The notes under the pieces are model-generated. The model made no database searches. It was not told the origin of the DNA and saw only the letters and a list, made by a program, of their open reading frames with translations. 64,000 nt of DNA from positions 30,895,501 through 30,959,500 of the forward strand of contig CM066735.1 in the NCBI GenBank assembly GCA_033961575.1. The letters run 5' to 3'. The DNA comes from Aselliscus stoliczkanus. Lineage: Eukaryota > Chordata > Mammalia > Chiroptera > Hipposideridae. The position numbers were made by a program, and so were the translations under genes. Each line of letters opens with the position of its first letter. The first letter of the stretch is position 1. This document shows positions 47,386 through 60,069 of this stretch, in pieces.

Positions 47386-48793
47386 GACGGTTTGTAGACT
47401 GAATGCCTGTGTAAATGAATGGAAATGACTTCATAGATTCTGAATTGTGATAATCCAGGGTGAATAAAACCCAGCTGAAGTGATTGTCTCATGGAAGTTT
47501 TCAAATAGAATTTCATTTGACTTTGGCAGACTTTTCATTTGCTTTGCACTGACCCAAACCAAATGCTATAGAACACACTCCTGCCCCTCATGTCTCTTTG
47601 TTCACCAACTCTACACCTAGAAAATAGACAGATGATAAAGACCCATCATTTTTAAAGCTTTCCAATGCTTGTTTGACATTTTCATCATAGAATTTCCAGT
47701 CATTTTCTAATTGCATAGTGTTTTATAATTTTTTTTAATGGTTTACTTTACTTACGATGGTTCAAGATGGATTGTCTTTAATCAGCTGTGATACAGTGGC
47801 TAGCAGTATTTGGTGAGATTACCATTTGGGGCTGCGTATCTTCCTCTATTCTCAGTAGCTATTGAGGGAGTAGCTGGAAAGCAACATAACCACCACCGTG
47901 TGCTCTGACCCCATCTGACTTCTGCATGGCTATCTGTGGTATAAGCCTTCCTCAATTTTGACTCTTACATCATGCTTGGGGAGAGATACAGAGACTTATG
48001 CTTTTTCAAATGTTTAGACAACTGTGGTTAAGTTTCTGAGATGTGCATTTACATAAGATTTACATAAAATTAAATTGAAATTGTTCAATCAAGAGGGGGA
48101 GCAGATTAAATTGAGGCAACACCCAACCTTGGTCCTCTCCTCTGTTAGTCTCTTATGGAAATAGCTTCAAAAAGGAAGGGTTGGAGCAGGATGAGTGAGG
48201 GGTCCTTTATCCAGCTGTGCTGAGGGATCACCTACAATCCACATGTGGCTTGTTCCTGGGCAAAGAGAAGAGTTGTGTAGTCTTCACTATGAATTATCCT
48301 GCCATAAAAGAACAGCTGCTCAGTTCCCTGAGAGGCTGTCAGCAGCAGGCAGTCCTAGAAAGAGTTGCTGTTAGTCTCTTTTCACTCAGTTCAGATGAAT
48401 GCTTACCAGCACCTGTGGCTTGTGACTCAATTATTTATCTTATTGTATTTCACGTTTATTTTTCCAAAATGAAATAAGAGCATTGTGGAATGATAGATTG
48501 TGTTTATGAATGAAGAACAGAACCAATGATCTTTTTTTTATATATCATCTTTCTATTATCATCTTTTACATCATTTAGGTGGGTATAAGTATACCAGCTA
48601 ATTACAGGTGTGGAGGAGAACAAGTGAGTTTAATATGTCCATATGAGTTGAAAAAGAATATCTCTAAGTTGATAATTAACTTTACAGGTGGGACACTAAA
48701 AAAGAACCAGTCATTTTAATAGTGCAATTATATATGTTGCACTATTATATATAGTGCACTTGTTATAGATATATCATATTTATCTATTTTCTT

Positions 48794-48794
<1 letters not shown>

Positions 48795-48839
<45 letters not shown>

Positions 48840-48840
48840 A
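48795..48840. repeat. (TATC)n microsatellite
   Basis: Perfect tetranucleotide run, followed by an antisense MIR fragment to about 48960 (GAGACGAGGAAACTAAGG). Confidence 0.95.
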
Positions 48841-49887
48841 TCTTGTTTAATCCTCACAACAAACCTGTAGCATAAAGATAATTATCTCCATTTAAGAGAC
48901 GAGGAAACTAAGGTGTTTATAAAAGGCTGAGAGACACTTTGGAAATTGCATAGCTATTATTCTATAAACTAAAATAGAAGCATGCTATCAATCAGAACCT
49001 TAACACACACACACATACAAACCAACCAAACAAGCAAACAAAAAAACAAAACAAAAAAAGAAGAAAAAAACAAAAAAAAGGAAAAGAAAAATAACAACAA
49101 AACTTACATACTAGAAAATATAAAGAAAACTCAAGGATGGAACTAACAAATTATATTAAAAATGCAAAGTGAAGAAGGCCATTTTTATACTTTGGGGGCG
49201 AAGTTTCTCTTAATCTTTAAGTGTTTGGAGTTACCTAATTTAGCCAATGCCATTTTCTATTCCAGCTTTAATTTCAGAAATTATATTGAAACATGGTATC
49301 TAGTGAGTCTAAGGTAGAAAAAAAAAAAGGAGAGAGAACTCTTAGCTAGTACATGTGGGCTAAGACATGTGCCCATTGTCTGTTGGCTCCTTCTGATTGT
49401 TACAATAACTAAAGACAGAGAGCCTGTTAGAAGGAGAAACAATATTGTTGATGTTGTTTTCACAGAAAAAGAACTGGCTCCAGAGTAATAATAATTGAGA
49501 AGATTGAGAGTTAGTAGGAGGAATAAGTATGTTTTAGACAAATAAAAATAAATTATATGTAAAAATAACCAATTTCTGAAACTCATGTAAATGATAGAAG
49601 AGGAAATGTAAATATATTTGAAAGAGGCTCAGGCAAATTTTTAATGACAGACTCTGATTACTCAGAATCCGAGATATCCCTGGGCATTAAGTTGAGTAGA
49701 TTTTGGTTCTTGTCAGTTAATTGTATGCCATGTTTATTTGCCCTTTTCACTAAAGTGATAAAAAAAAAATAAAGGTAAAGATGGTATGACGTTAGGAAAT
49801 ACTAATTCAGCGAATATTTTCACCTACTTTTTTGGCACAGTCAGAATTAGTTTCCATTAACTGTTAACCAAGAAAAAACTGGAAACA

Positions 49888-50032
49888 GGCCGGCCGAGTG
49901 GCTCAGTTGGTTAAGAGCTCGCTCAAGAGTGCAAGCTGAGCTCTGGGAAACAACAGTGCGATGCCCAGCCCGAGCTGAGCTGCCACTGAGTGGCTAACAG
50001 GTGGCAGCATGGCTCAGCTAAAAAAAAAAAAA
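49888..50032 (+). mobile_element. tRNA-headed SINE (type B)
   Basis: GGCCGGCCGAGTGGCTCAGT head, type-B middle, an extra CCACTGAGTGGCTA insert, then ACAGGTGGCAGCATGGCTCA and poly(A). Confidence 0.92.
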
Positions 50033-50589
50033 ATGATTTTTATTAAAATATAACTAACATACCATATTATATTCATTTACACCATAGTTATTCAACATTT
50101 ATATGCCTAAAGAAGTAATCACCATGATTAGGCCAGCAACCATCTGACACTGTACCACACTATCACAAATTATTGACTATATTCTCTATGCTGTACATTA
50201 CATCCCCATGACTTATTTGTTTTATACCTGTAAATTTGAAATTATTCCTCTTCATCTTTTTTCTGCCCTTTTTTAGTTTTTTCAATTACAGTTGACATTC
50301 AATATTATTTTATATTTATATCAGGTGTACATCGTGGTTAGATATTTATGTAATTTAAGAAGTGATCCCCCTGACTAGTCTAGTGTTTACCTGGCACTAT
50401 ACATAGTTATTACTATATTATTGACTGTCTTCTCTATGCTTCACTTTACACCCCATGACTATTTTGTAACTACCAATTTGTACTTCCTAATCCCTTCAAC
50501 TTTTTCACATCATCCCCTAACCTCCCTCCCATCTATCACCCCTATAACTCTAATACCCATCTGACACCATACCTAGTTATTACAATATT

Positions 50590-50745
50590 TTTTTCTTTTC
50601 TTTTTTTATCTTAGCTGAGCCATTCTGCCACCTGTTGGCAGCTCAGCGGCAGCTCAGCTCGGGCTGGGCATCGAACTGCTGTTGCTCAGAACTCAGCTTG
50701 CACTCTTGAGTGAGCTCTTAACCAACTGAGCCACTCAGCCGGCCC
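50590..50745 (-). mobile_element. tRNA-headed SINE (type B) in L1
   Basis: Antisense type B flanked by perfect 15-bp AGTTATTACAATATT at 50574-50588 and 50746-50760. Confidence 0.95.
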
Positions 50746-51489
50746 AGTTATTACAATATTATTGACTATAGTCCTTATGCTATATAGTCCCCATGACTAT
50801 TGTATAACAACCAATTTGTACTTCTTAATCCCTTCCCCTTTTTCACCAACCCTTAACCCCCGCTCCCATCTGACAATCAACAAAATGTTCTCTGTATCTA
50901 TGAGCTTGTTTCTGTTTTGTTTGTTTATTTTGTTATTTAGATTCCATATAAGTGAAATTACATTGCATCTGTCTTTCTCGGTCTGACATACTCCACTTAA
51001 CACAATACTCTCCAGGTCCATCCATGTCACCGTGGAGACCAAGAATCCATTTCCTCCCATGACCAAGCAATATTCCATTGCATATATGTACCACCTCCTC
51101 TTTATACATTCATCCATCAATGGCTGCCTCCATATCTTGGCCATTGTATTGCAACAATGAGGTTATGGATGCACACATCCCTTCAAAGTAGTGTTTTGGG
51201 TTTCTTTGGATACATACCCAGAGGTAGTATTGTTGGGTCCTTCTTTGTCTCTTGTTAAAGTCTTTGTTTTAAAGTCTGTTTTTTGTGGTATAACTATTGC
51301 TACCCCAGCTTTTTGTTTGTTTTTTGTTTCCATTTTCATGAAATATCATTTTCCCATTCCTTTACTTTCAGCTTCTGTGTATCTTTTGATCTGAAGTGAG
51401 TCTCTTATAGGCAACATATGTAAGGGTCATGTTTTCTTATCCATTCCGCCACCCTATGTCTTTTATTTTCATTTATTTTTTAATATTTC

Positions 51490-51641
51490 TTTATTATTAT
51501 ATTTTTTTAGCTGAGCCATCCTGCTACCTGTTGGTAGCTTAGCGGCAGCTCAGCTCAGGCTGGGCATCAAACTGCTGTTGCTCAGAGCTCAGCTTGCACT
51601 CTTGAGCGAGCTCTTAACCAACTGAGCCACTCGGCCGGCCC
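51490..51641 (-). mobile_element. tRNA-headed SINE (type B) in L1 ORF2
   Basis: Antisense type B from the T-rich start to CACTCGGCCGGCC. TATGTCTTTT before and CATGTCTTTT after form the target duplication. Confidence 0.92.
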
Positions 51642-52293
51642 CCACTCCATGTCTTTTGATTGCATAATTTAATCCATTTACATTTAAAGTAATTGTTGAC
51701 AGATATGTAGTTATTGCCATTTTACTATTCATATTTTTTATCTTTTTTTTTTTTGGTCTTAAAAAAGTCCCTCTGAGATTCCTTATAATACTGGTTTGGT
51801 GGTGATGAACTCTTTTAGCTTTTTTTGTCTGGGAAACTATTTCTTTTCTCATTATAAGTGATAGCTTTGCTGGGTAGAGTAATCTTGGTTGTAGGTCCTT
51901 ACTTTTCACTACTTTGAGTATTTCCTGCCAGTCCCTTCTGGCCTGCAAAGTTTCTGTTGAAAAGTCAAGTGATAGTCTTATGGCAGCTCCTTTGTAGGTA
52001 ACCAACTACTTTTCTCTTGCAGCTTTTAATATTCTTTCTGTGTCTTTAACCTTTGGCATTTAAATTATGATGTGTCTTGGTGTGGACCTCTTTGCTTTTG
52101 TCTTGTTTGGGACTCTGTGTGCTACCTGGGCTTGTATATCTATTTCCTTTGCCAGGTTAGTGAAATTTTGTCATTATTTCTTTAAATAGGTTTTCAATTC
52201 CTTACTCTCTCTCTTCTCCTTCTGTAACCCTTGTAATGTGAATGTTGAAATGCTTGATGTCCCAGAGGCCCATTAAACTATGCTCATCTTTTT

Positions 52294-52771
52294 TTTTTTT
52301 TTTTTTTAATTTTATTTTATTTTTAATTAGTTTCAGGTGTACAACACAGTGCAATAGTTATACATTTTACCCCTCAAAGTGACAAACCCCCCACCCCCAA
52401 TACACCACCCCACACCCCCCCATATCATATATATCTATTACTCTTCCTCTGACTCTCTTCCACAGTATAATCCACATCCCGTGACTATCTATATATATTC
52501 AATTACAGTAGGTATACCACCTCCACTTTAGTAATACAGTGCAGTGATCAAACCTCTACTCCATCCATGAAATGGTCTCCCTAACAAGACTTATGATCAT
52601 CTGACATTCCACAGAATATTTACAACATTATTAATTATATTCCCCAAACTGTTTTTCCTATCCCAGTAGCAATATTGTAGTTGCCTATTTTTGCTGTCTA
52701 ATCCCTTCCCCTTCTCCCTCATTCCCAATCCTCTCCAAATTAGCAACCCTGATTTTCCCTCTATATCTATG
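52294..52771 (-). mobile_element. Young 5'-truncated L1 3' end
   Basis: A 478-bp insertion beginning with poly(T) and then L1 3'UTR (TTTCAGGTGTACAACACAGT). It is flanked by perfect 15-bp TATGCTCATCTTTTT at 52279-52293 and 52772-52786. Confidence 0.93.
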
Positions 52772-54231
52772 TATGCTCATCTTTTTGAATTCTTTTTTTC
52801 TTTTTTCTTTTCTGTTTGCGTGTTTCCCTCTACCTAATCTTCTAAATCACTGATTTGATCCTCTGCTTCATCTGAACTACTGTTGATTGCCTCTAATGTT
52901 TTTCATTTCAGTTATTGTGTTCTTTATTGCTGATTTTTAAAAAATATTTTCTCTTTCCATTTTTATGTTTCCTATCTCTTTGTTGAAGTTCTTTCTGAAA
53001 TCATTGAGCATCCTTAGAGCCAGTGTTTTGAACTCTGTGTCTGGTAGATTGCTTGTCTCCATGTTGCTCTTCTTCTGGAGCTTTGTGCTTTTCTTTCATA
53101 GGGACATGTTTCTTATCTCCCCATTTTGGCTGCTTCCCTCTGTGTCTATGTATAAGGTGGGACTGCTATGCCTCCTGGTCTTAGTAGAGTGGCCTTATAT
53201 AGTAGGTGTCCCATGGGTCCCAGTGGTGCAGTCTCTCTGGTCACCAGAGCTGAGTGCTTCAGGTGTGTCCCTTGTGTGTGTTGTATATACCTTCCTGTTG
53301 TAGTTGAGCCTTGATTGCTGTTTGTACTTGGTTGCTGTTGATGGGAGGGATTGACCCGCAGGCTGGTTGGTTGTGAGGACTGGCTGTGACAACAGTGGAG
53401 GGGTTGTGGTGCAAGGGATGATCCTACAGAACAGGATTTGCTTTAGCAGGGTTCTGGTGCCTGCACAGTCTGCTTTTGGGGTGTGTCGTACTTGGACACA
53501 GCCGGCTGGTGCTTCCGCTGGGTCTGAATCTGGCCACTAAGTGTGCTAGCCCTGGGCCTCTTGGGAGGGGACCCATTACAGGCCAAGTTCAGCCACAGCC
53601 TGTGCCCTGCCCAGTGCCACCTGGCATGAGTCACAAAGCAATTCCCTTTCAAAGCCTGCTTTCTGAACATGATAATAAATCCATGGCCTCACAAGTGATG
53701 TTCTAAAAATTTCTTGGGTGGACCCAACCTGTAATGAGTGCAGTACAACTTAAAGCAACATGGTATGTTACACTGTAACATTTTAATTTAATTGGAAGCC
53801 AGAAACCATATAGTAGTTTTCTTTAGTAAGCTTTAATGTTTTGAATGACAAATACATAAATTTCATGCATTATAACTTAAAATACCTATACTTAGTCTCA
53901 ATTGAATTATTATACTTAGTGAGTTATTTAAAATATCCTTTGAAAGTATAACCCACAATTTCCAATGTCACTAAAAAATATATCAGTATTCAGCTTAAGT
54001 ATGGGTGAGGATCTAGATAACTCCCTTCTTATTTTCTGTGAAACATACCACATGCATAGCCTTGACAAAAGTTGGTTTCATGAATACATTTAATTATTTT
54101 GTGATCGATAACACCAATATAGCATGCTTTCAATTATATATCTTACATGTTATGCATTTGGAAAGACTATAATATTTCCATTACCTTTCTTCTCCAAATA
54201 AAAGCTAAATCAAGAAATCTTCTAAATCCAG

Positions 54232-54470
54232 AGAGTGCCCAAAAATTGTACACATTTTAAGAAAGGAAAACTGTATTGAGATTGTAATACTCAATTTATA
54301 CCGATAACAAAAGATGAATGTAAGTCATGTTTGAATTCTGCAATTACAAGAGATGCTTGTGGTGGTTACCATCAGCGTCCAGACACTTCTGATTACAGCG
54401 AACTACTGCTTGAGCAACGTTGACCAAAGTGTCCACTTGTATACATTTTTTTGCCACCCCTGGTAATATT
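54232..54470. mobile_element. Mariner/Tc1-type MITE
   Basis: Left end GTGCCCAAAAATTGTACACA and right end TGTATACATTTTTTTGCCAC are inverted repeats. The interior has no coding capacity. Copy A at 30318-30345 has the uninterrupted site, so boundaries and time of insertion are supported by comparison. Confidence 0.75.
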
Positions 54471-55000
54471 ATAACTTCAGGTAAACTGATGTTATATTTT
54501 TAGCCTTTTTTTCCTTAAAAAAAGAAAAAGTCCTTCAAGTTTATACTGTTTATTATTATTTTAAGATACATATTACAGACTTTTTCAATAGATTCAGTTG
54601 AAAGACTCTGAAAAGGTGAGGGATTCCAGATGATCATTTCTTCTTTTCTGGGGGAGTGGAGGTTGGCTTTGCCATTCATTAAAGACTGCACAGTCCATGG
54701 TCATTTTGAGGCCTCATATTTACATCTGTCCTCTTATTCCATCAACTAACTGAACTCAAGTTTTCTCAGACTGCCAAGATCAGGAATTCCAGCAATGAGC
54801 TGTAAAGCAACCTCAGGTCTGGGGGCTGGTTTCTTAGAACTTAAAGGTACTTAGTGTGGAAAGAGCTACAATTATTGATCTAATAAACATAGCATGTTTC
54901 TTTATGTTCTGGCCTTGTAGCTCTAAATTACCACCTGCCCTTTTAACATGTTCTTAATCAAGTAAAAGTCCAGTATATAATTGAGTAAAAAAAAAAGTGA

Positions 55001-55152
55001 GGGCCGGCCAAGTGGCTCAGTTGGTTAAGAGCTCGCTCAAGAGTGCGAGCTGAGCTCCGAGCAACAGCGGTTCGATGCCAGCCCGAGCTGAGTTGCCATT
55101 GAGCTGACAACAGGTGACAGGATGGCTCAGCTAAAAAAAAAAAAAAAAAAAA
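55001..55152 (+). mobile_element. tRNA-headed SINE (type B), first of an adjacent pair
   Basis: Type B with long poly(A), followed directly by a type-A SINE. AAAGTGA precedes and follows the pair. Confidence 0.92.
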
Positions 55153-55262
55153 GGGCCCGCCAACTGATGCGGTGGTTAAGCGCTGGCTTAGGAAGCCAGC
55201 AGCCCCGGTTCGGTCCCACATGTGAGGGCCAGTAACACTGCCCTCAAAAAAAAAAAAAAAAA
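55153..55262 (+). mobile_element. Short SINE (type A), second of an adjacent pair
   Basis: GGGCCCGCCAACTGATGCGG head and poly(A) tail, starting in the tail of the previous SINE. Confidence 0.92.
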
Positions 55263-56528
55263 GTGACACTCATACCGAATGCTCTTCTTACTATAACTTT
55301 CTGTTATATGCACATACATTTTACTCAAGTTGTATATTATCTTAAAATAGTAATTCAGTAGCTACTTAAAAATAATTACCTGTTTTATCCATATGGATAA
55401 AAAAAGATTATATAATGATAATGCACATTACAGGCATAGTTCATAACAAGAAGTTTAAATAGCCAGGAATCGCAGAGCACTGAAGTTAAACCATTTTGCT
55501 ACATTGAGTTCAGTGCCTGCACATCAAGAACATCCAAATAATTTTTGCTAAAAGGGTCAAAATTGAATGAGTGGATAAACCCAACTTGCATATTTTTACA
55601 GGAAACCATGTACCCTATAAATTGGGTCTTTCTGAGATTCTGTCTAGATAAAAAGCCCAGACTGTGTCAAGACTAAAAGCCCAAATAATTATCTGCCTAT
55701 AGTGATTTCATTTAGTTTATAACAACTCATCTTAATATTTTATTTCATCTAAAAATAGCAACAAACCTTTCCATTTTATTTCATCTATTAATAGGATCTT
55801 AAATAAGATTGTAAATACTTACAATAAATTTAAGACTAGTGATTTCTTTATATTGCTAATAAATGTGAGACCATAAGCCAACAGAGGATCTCAGAATAAA
55901 ATATACTCTGTAGGGTAAAACTCTTGTTCATGGCAAGTATAGGCCTTCCTGTAGCTGTAAAAATGTTCCGCAACTACTATCTTACCTATTCTGTAGCATC
56001 TCTTTACAATGTAGTCTAATATTTGAATCTTCCAAATACCAAATATAGGTAATAAAAACAAAAAACCATTTTTGTCCCAACACCTGGTAGCAGAACCCTA
56101 TCTAAGAGGTAAAAATATAATAAAAACTTTGTTTTGTTAACTTAGAATTTAAGTACTGAGTCTTCCTGTACTTAGATGATACCTCATCATTGCATTTGAT
56201 CCAGATTCTTATCTATAGGAGTTTCTTATTTAGCTTGGTTAAATGAACATTTTTTTTCCCTCCTAAAACTCCAAAACACAGTAATACAAACCTAAAAGGA
56301 CAAAAAAAAAAATGGGATAGGGAATGGTAGAAGATGCCAGAAATCAACACAATTGTTGGGAAATGCTAAACAGATGAAGTGGTGGTCTAAGTAAATTAGA
56401 GAACAGAGAAGGTCAAAACTTAAACCCTTGCAAAAAGAGCTGCTGATGAAAACAGAGTCATCTGACAGGGCGAGCCCCAGAGAGTTGCAGGAATTGAAGG
56501 CACCAAGGACTTCTTTGCAAATACTTTT

Positions 56529-56636
56529 TTTTTTTTTTTTTTTGAGGGCAGTGTCACTGGCTCTCATATGTGGGACGGAACCGGGGCCGCTGGCTTCCCA
56601 GGCCAGCGCTTAACCACTGCGCCACCCGGCCGGCCC
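56529..56636 (-). mobile_element. Short SINE (type A)
   Basis: Antisense, with perfect TTGCAAATACTTTT duplication on both sides. The empty site is seen in copy A near 34755. Confidence 0.95.
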
Positions 56637-56922
56637 TTGCAAATACTTTTAATTGGCAAACTATGGATACATATGGGGGTGAGACAGGAGCTGAAACCAG
56701 GGTCAAAAGAATCTCTCTAAGGGCCAGTTAGATTCTTCTTTCCCATCTCCATTTTTCTCTAGAAAAACTAAAGCAGACAGGTTTTAGTCCTAAGTACAGC
56801 AGATGAATCACTGGAGAAGTCTGGGGAATTGGATTGGAAAGGGGAAATAAGAATTTCAACTGTACCTGTGATTTTAGTCCTTCAAACAAGATACAGTGCA
56901 AACATATAAAAAGCTAATGATT

Positions 56923-57029
56923 GGGCCGGCCGAGTGGCGCGGTGGTTAAGCACTGGCTTGGGAAGCCTGTGGCCCCAGTTTGGGTCCCACATATGAGGGC
57001 CAGTGACACTGCCCTCAAAAAAAAAAAAA
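56923..57029 (+). mobile_element. Short SINE (type A)
   Basis: GGGCCGGCCGAGTGGCGCGG head. Target duplication AAAGCTAATGA. Confidence 0.94.
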
Positions 57030-57394
57030 AGCTAATGAGTGAAACATCACGGTGGAGTTTCATTAGGAAATGGAGTAGCAGGATTAATTGGGTAAATGAT
57101 GACTAATACCATATGTGCAATGTATTATTAATTTTCAAATGAAATCAATGTTAATTTTTTCTGACTAGAATGATAACTATACAAATCCACCATCATATCA
57201 ATGTTTATAAATGTTTTATTGTTGAATTAATAATACATTGTGCAGAGTCCCTCTATTCTACCCTCTAAGCTATGCACTGAGACAATAACTTTTGGAAATC
57301 CCAGGTGAATTTTACAACCCTGTCTCAATGTGTGTGCTGAGGAAATGTGCACTTATTTTAATATTTTCTTCAATAAAACATTTCTCAATTGTGA

Positions 57395-57775
57395 GTCTCT
57401 GGCTAGCAGCTTCTCAGTTTTCTCTTCTTGCTCAGCCCTTTAAGTTCACACCCCCAACCACCTCCCACATAGTGCTCTCATACTCCAGGCCACTATACAC
57501 TCATCCTAATTGCCCCAGCGCAGGTGCCAGACAACAGGAGTCCCTGTGCCCCAGAGCCCACTTAAGTTATTCAAATTAGCCCATCCTAAACCCGCTTATC
57601 CTGCCTCACCAATTCCTTCCCAGGGAAACCAAAATAGAGGCTCTTGCTCACAGTTCTTCTCTTTTTGCCTCTTCACTGACCCTGGTATTTTTTCTGAATT
57701 GCCCTGCATGGTGGGCTCACACCAGGGAACTGTGAATAACAAATATCCAACTCAACTATCCAACGCTTTCTGGTC
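57395..57775 (+). other. Copy-B-specific C-rich segment, perhaps LTR-derived
   Basis: Richer in C than its flanks and without a match in copy A. GCTCACAGTTCTTCTC and GCCTCTTCACTGACCCTGG look like the end of an LTR, but no pair or duplication was found. Its reading frames are not protein-like. Confidence 0.3.
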
Positions 57776-57786
57776 TTTCCCTCTTA

Positions 57787-58369
57787 TTTTTTTTTTTTTT
57801 AATTGGCAAATTGGGAAAGGGGAACAGTGTTGGGGAATTTGGGAGGGGAACAGCCAATTGTGGTCCTTCATTCTTAGTTGTGGAGGATGCAGCTAGCTCA
57901 GCTCCAAGTCCAGTCTCCAGCCAGCAGCCCTTCAGCAGCTCGCGGCCACTCAGTTTAAGGTGTCTTGTTCAATCTTAGTTGCAGGTGGGCATAGCCCACC
58001 ATCTTCTTAGTTGCAGGTGGGCATAGCCCACCATCCCATGCAGGAGTCAAACTGGAAACCTTGTTGCTAAGAGTGCATGCTCTAACTACTGAGCCATCCA
58101 GCTGACTGTAGGTAACTCAGGGCAGCTCAATTCAAGGTGCTGTGTTCAATTTTAGTTGTGGGTGGGCATAGCCTACGACTTCATATAGGAGTTGAACTGG
58201 TAATCTTGTTAGGAGCACCTGTTCTCACCAGCTGAGCCATTCTGCCACCAATTGGCAGTTCAGTGGCAGCTCAACTTGGGCGCAGTTCACTGGCCTGTGT
58301 GGGAATCGAACCAGTGACCCTGTTGCTCAGAGCTTGCACTCTTAACCAACTCAGCCACTCTGCCGGCCC
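57787..58369 (-). mobile_element. Long multimeric tRNA-headed SINE (type D-like)
   Basis: Antisense. T-rich start with GGGGAACAGTGTTGGGGAAT, a repeated TTGCAGGTGGGCATAGCCCA unit, and three inverted tRNA-like heads near 58070-58100, 58220-58240 and 58300-58369. Target duplication CTGGTCTTTCCCTCTT and CTGGTCTTTTTCTCTT. Confidence 0.82.
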
Positions 58370-58405
58370 TGGTCTTTTTCTCTTGATCTGCATTTGTCCC
58401 TAATA

Positions 58406-58975
58406 CAAGGTCTGACAATTAAGTTTGCGAACTTCTTGTAATGATGTTGCTAACCTTTTTTGATATCAGAGGGATTATTCATTATGAATTTGTACCAACT
58501 GGACAAATAGTTAACCAACTCTACTATTTGGAAGAGCTGAAAAGGCTACATGAAAACTTAGATGACCTCAATTTTTGACCAACAATTCATGGCTCTTGCA
58601 TCACGACAATGCACCAGCTCACACGGCACTGCCTGTGAGGGAGTTTTTAGCCAGTAAACAAATAACTGTACCAGAACACCCTGCCTACTCACCTGATCTG
58701 GTCCCCAGTGACTTCTTTCTTTACCTGAAGATAAAGGAACTAATTGAAAGGAAGATATTTTGATGACATTCAGGACATCAAGGGCAATACGATGACAGCT
58801 CTGATGGACATTCCAGAAAAGAGTTCCAAAATTGCTTTGGAGGGTGGACTAGGCACTGGTGTCAGTGCATAGCTTCCCAAGGGGAGTGCTTCAAGAGTGA
58901 CCGTAGTGATATTCAGCAACGAGGTATGTAGCACTTTTTCTAGGATGAATTCATGAACATAATTGTCTCCCAAGG
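58406..58975 (+). mobile_element. Mariner transposon relic, internally deleted
   Basis: Ends CAAGGTCTGACAATTAAGTT and the inverted ACATAATTGTCTCCCAAGG-like right end are flanked by TA at 58404-58405 and 58976-58977. A remnant frame (58575-58763) keeps the C-terminal catalytic part of a DD34D mariner transposase: HDNAPAH, 34 residues between the second and third aspartates, and YSPDLVPSDFF. At 570 bp it is less than half a usual mariner and lacks the DNA-binding region. Not functional. Confidence 0.9.
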
Positions 58976-59814
58976 TATTATGGCTAAAGCAAGTTTCCCA
59001 TGCATTTTCACATTTGCCAACAGAACCAACTCATTTCCGTATGCATCTGAGGTTGGGAAGTGGCATCAGTGGCCTTTTGATGGGGTCCCAGTTCAGCTTC
59101 CAAATAATTATTTCTTCTTCTTATAAAAAGTCCTAACCTTTTGAAGCTCTTTTCATTTGATTGACCATCCTCCACCCTACTTCATTTAATCAACACTTTG
59201 GATCCAGATGGACTCTTGGTCTCTTTTTCACCCTAAGTCCTGCCATTATCCTGGATGACATCAGCACACGTTTGTGTATTTATTCCACACCCTGGCATAT
59301 TGGTTCATATTTGTTGTGTGGCCTGCTTATATCATTTATCTTTTCCTCCATTCACCTTCTGCCCTTTGGTTCTATAGCTACACTTGGATGGGCTCCACTT
59401 CCGAAATCCTAAATCAAAATGTGTATGAGTTATGCATTGCTGGATAGCAAATTACTCCAGAACTAAGAAGCTTACAGTAATGCATATGTAGTATGTTTTT
59501 ATGCAGAGCATTAGAAATTATCCTCATTGATTTTAAATTCCTAAAACAAAGTGTCCTCTACTCCAGGCCAGATCTTGTCTCTGAATTTCCAAACCTTTAG
59601 ATTCACTTATAAGTGGATTGACTTCTACACACTTTAAATGTACATGCTTTAAAATGTTCATATCCTTTGACCCCTCCTATTCTACTATTCTTTGAGGATG
59701 CATATGATATCATGTTTACGCAAACATTATTATAATAGCAAAAAATGGTAACAACCTACATCTCCAATTTATGAAATGTTAAGTGAACTTACGGAATTTT
59801 AAAGCGGTCATAGA

Positions 59815-59928
59815 GGGCTGGCTGAGTGGCGCGGTGATTACACGCTTGCTTAGGACGCCAGCAGCCCCAGTTCAGGTCCCACATATGAGGGCCAATGACA
59901 CTGCCCTCCCCCTCAAAAAAAACACAAA
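59815..59928 (+). mobile_element. Short SINE (type A)
   Basis: GGCTGGCTGAGTGGCGCGGT head, ACACTGCCCTCCCCCTC and an A-rich tail. Copy A has no SINE at the matching point near 40160. Confidence 0.9.
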
Positions 59929-60069
59929 AAAACCCATAAAGTGGTTACAGAAATTGATGTTTATGAAATGTTTACAATAGCATAGAAAAAAAATCATTGT
60001 AGAATGACAGTGGAAAGAAGAAATCATTTGTATTTATAATATGAATGCATTACTAAAAATGGAAGCATC

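Larger units (their letters stand above)
50033..53715 (-). mobile_element. L1 with internal deletion, hosting SINEs and a younger L1
   Basis: Antisense L1. From 50033 there are 3'UTR-like pieces, apparently two related 3' ends in series at 50036-50265 and 50270 onward. The end of ORF2 runs to about 51237. The sequence then jumps to the ORF1/ORF2 junction region (51240-52290) and continues through ORF1 and a GC-richer 5'UTR to about 53715. The reading frame 52005-51589 joins an ORF1 C-terminus (FSTETLQARRDWQEILKV) to an ORF2 start (ITTYLSTITLNVNGLNYAIK) in one frame, cut by a SINE. Most of ORF2 is missing. Not active. Confidence 0.8.

Noticed and set aside
48217..48477. Possible small coding exon (86-residue frame)
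   Set aside because: No recognisable homology. It extends into intronic AT-rich sequence and lies on the strand opposite to palladin.
51589..52005. Host gene on the minus strand (138-residue frame)
   Set aside because: The residues are L1 ORF1 C-terminus and ORF2 N-terminus read through in one frame and interrupted by a SINE.
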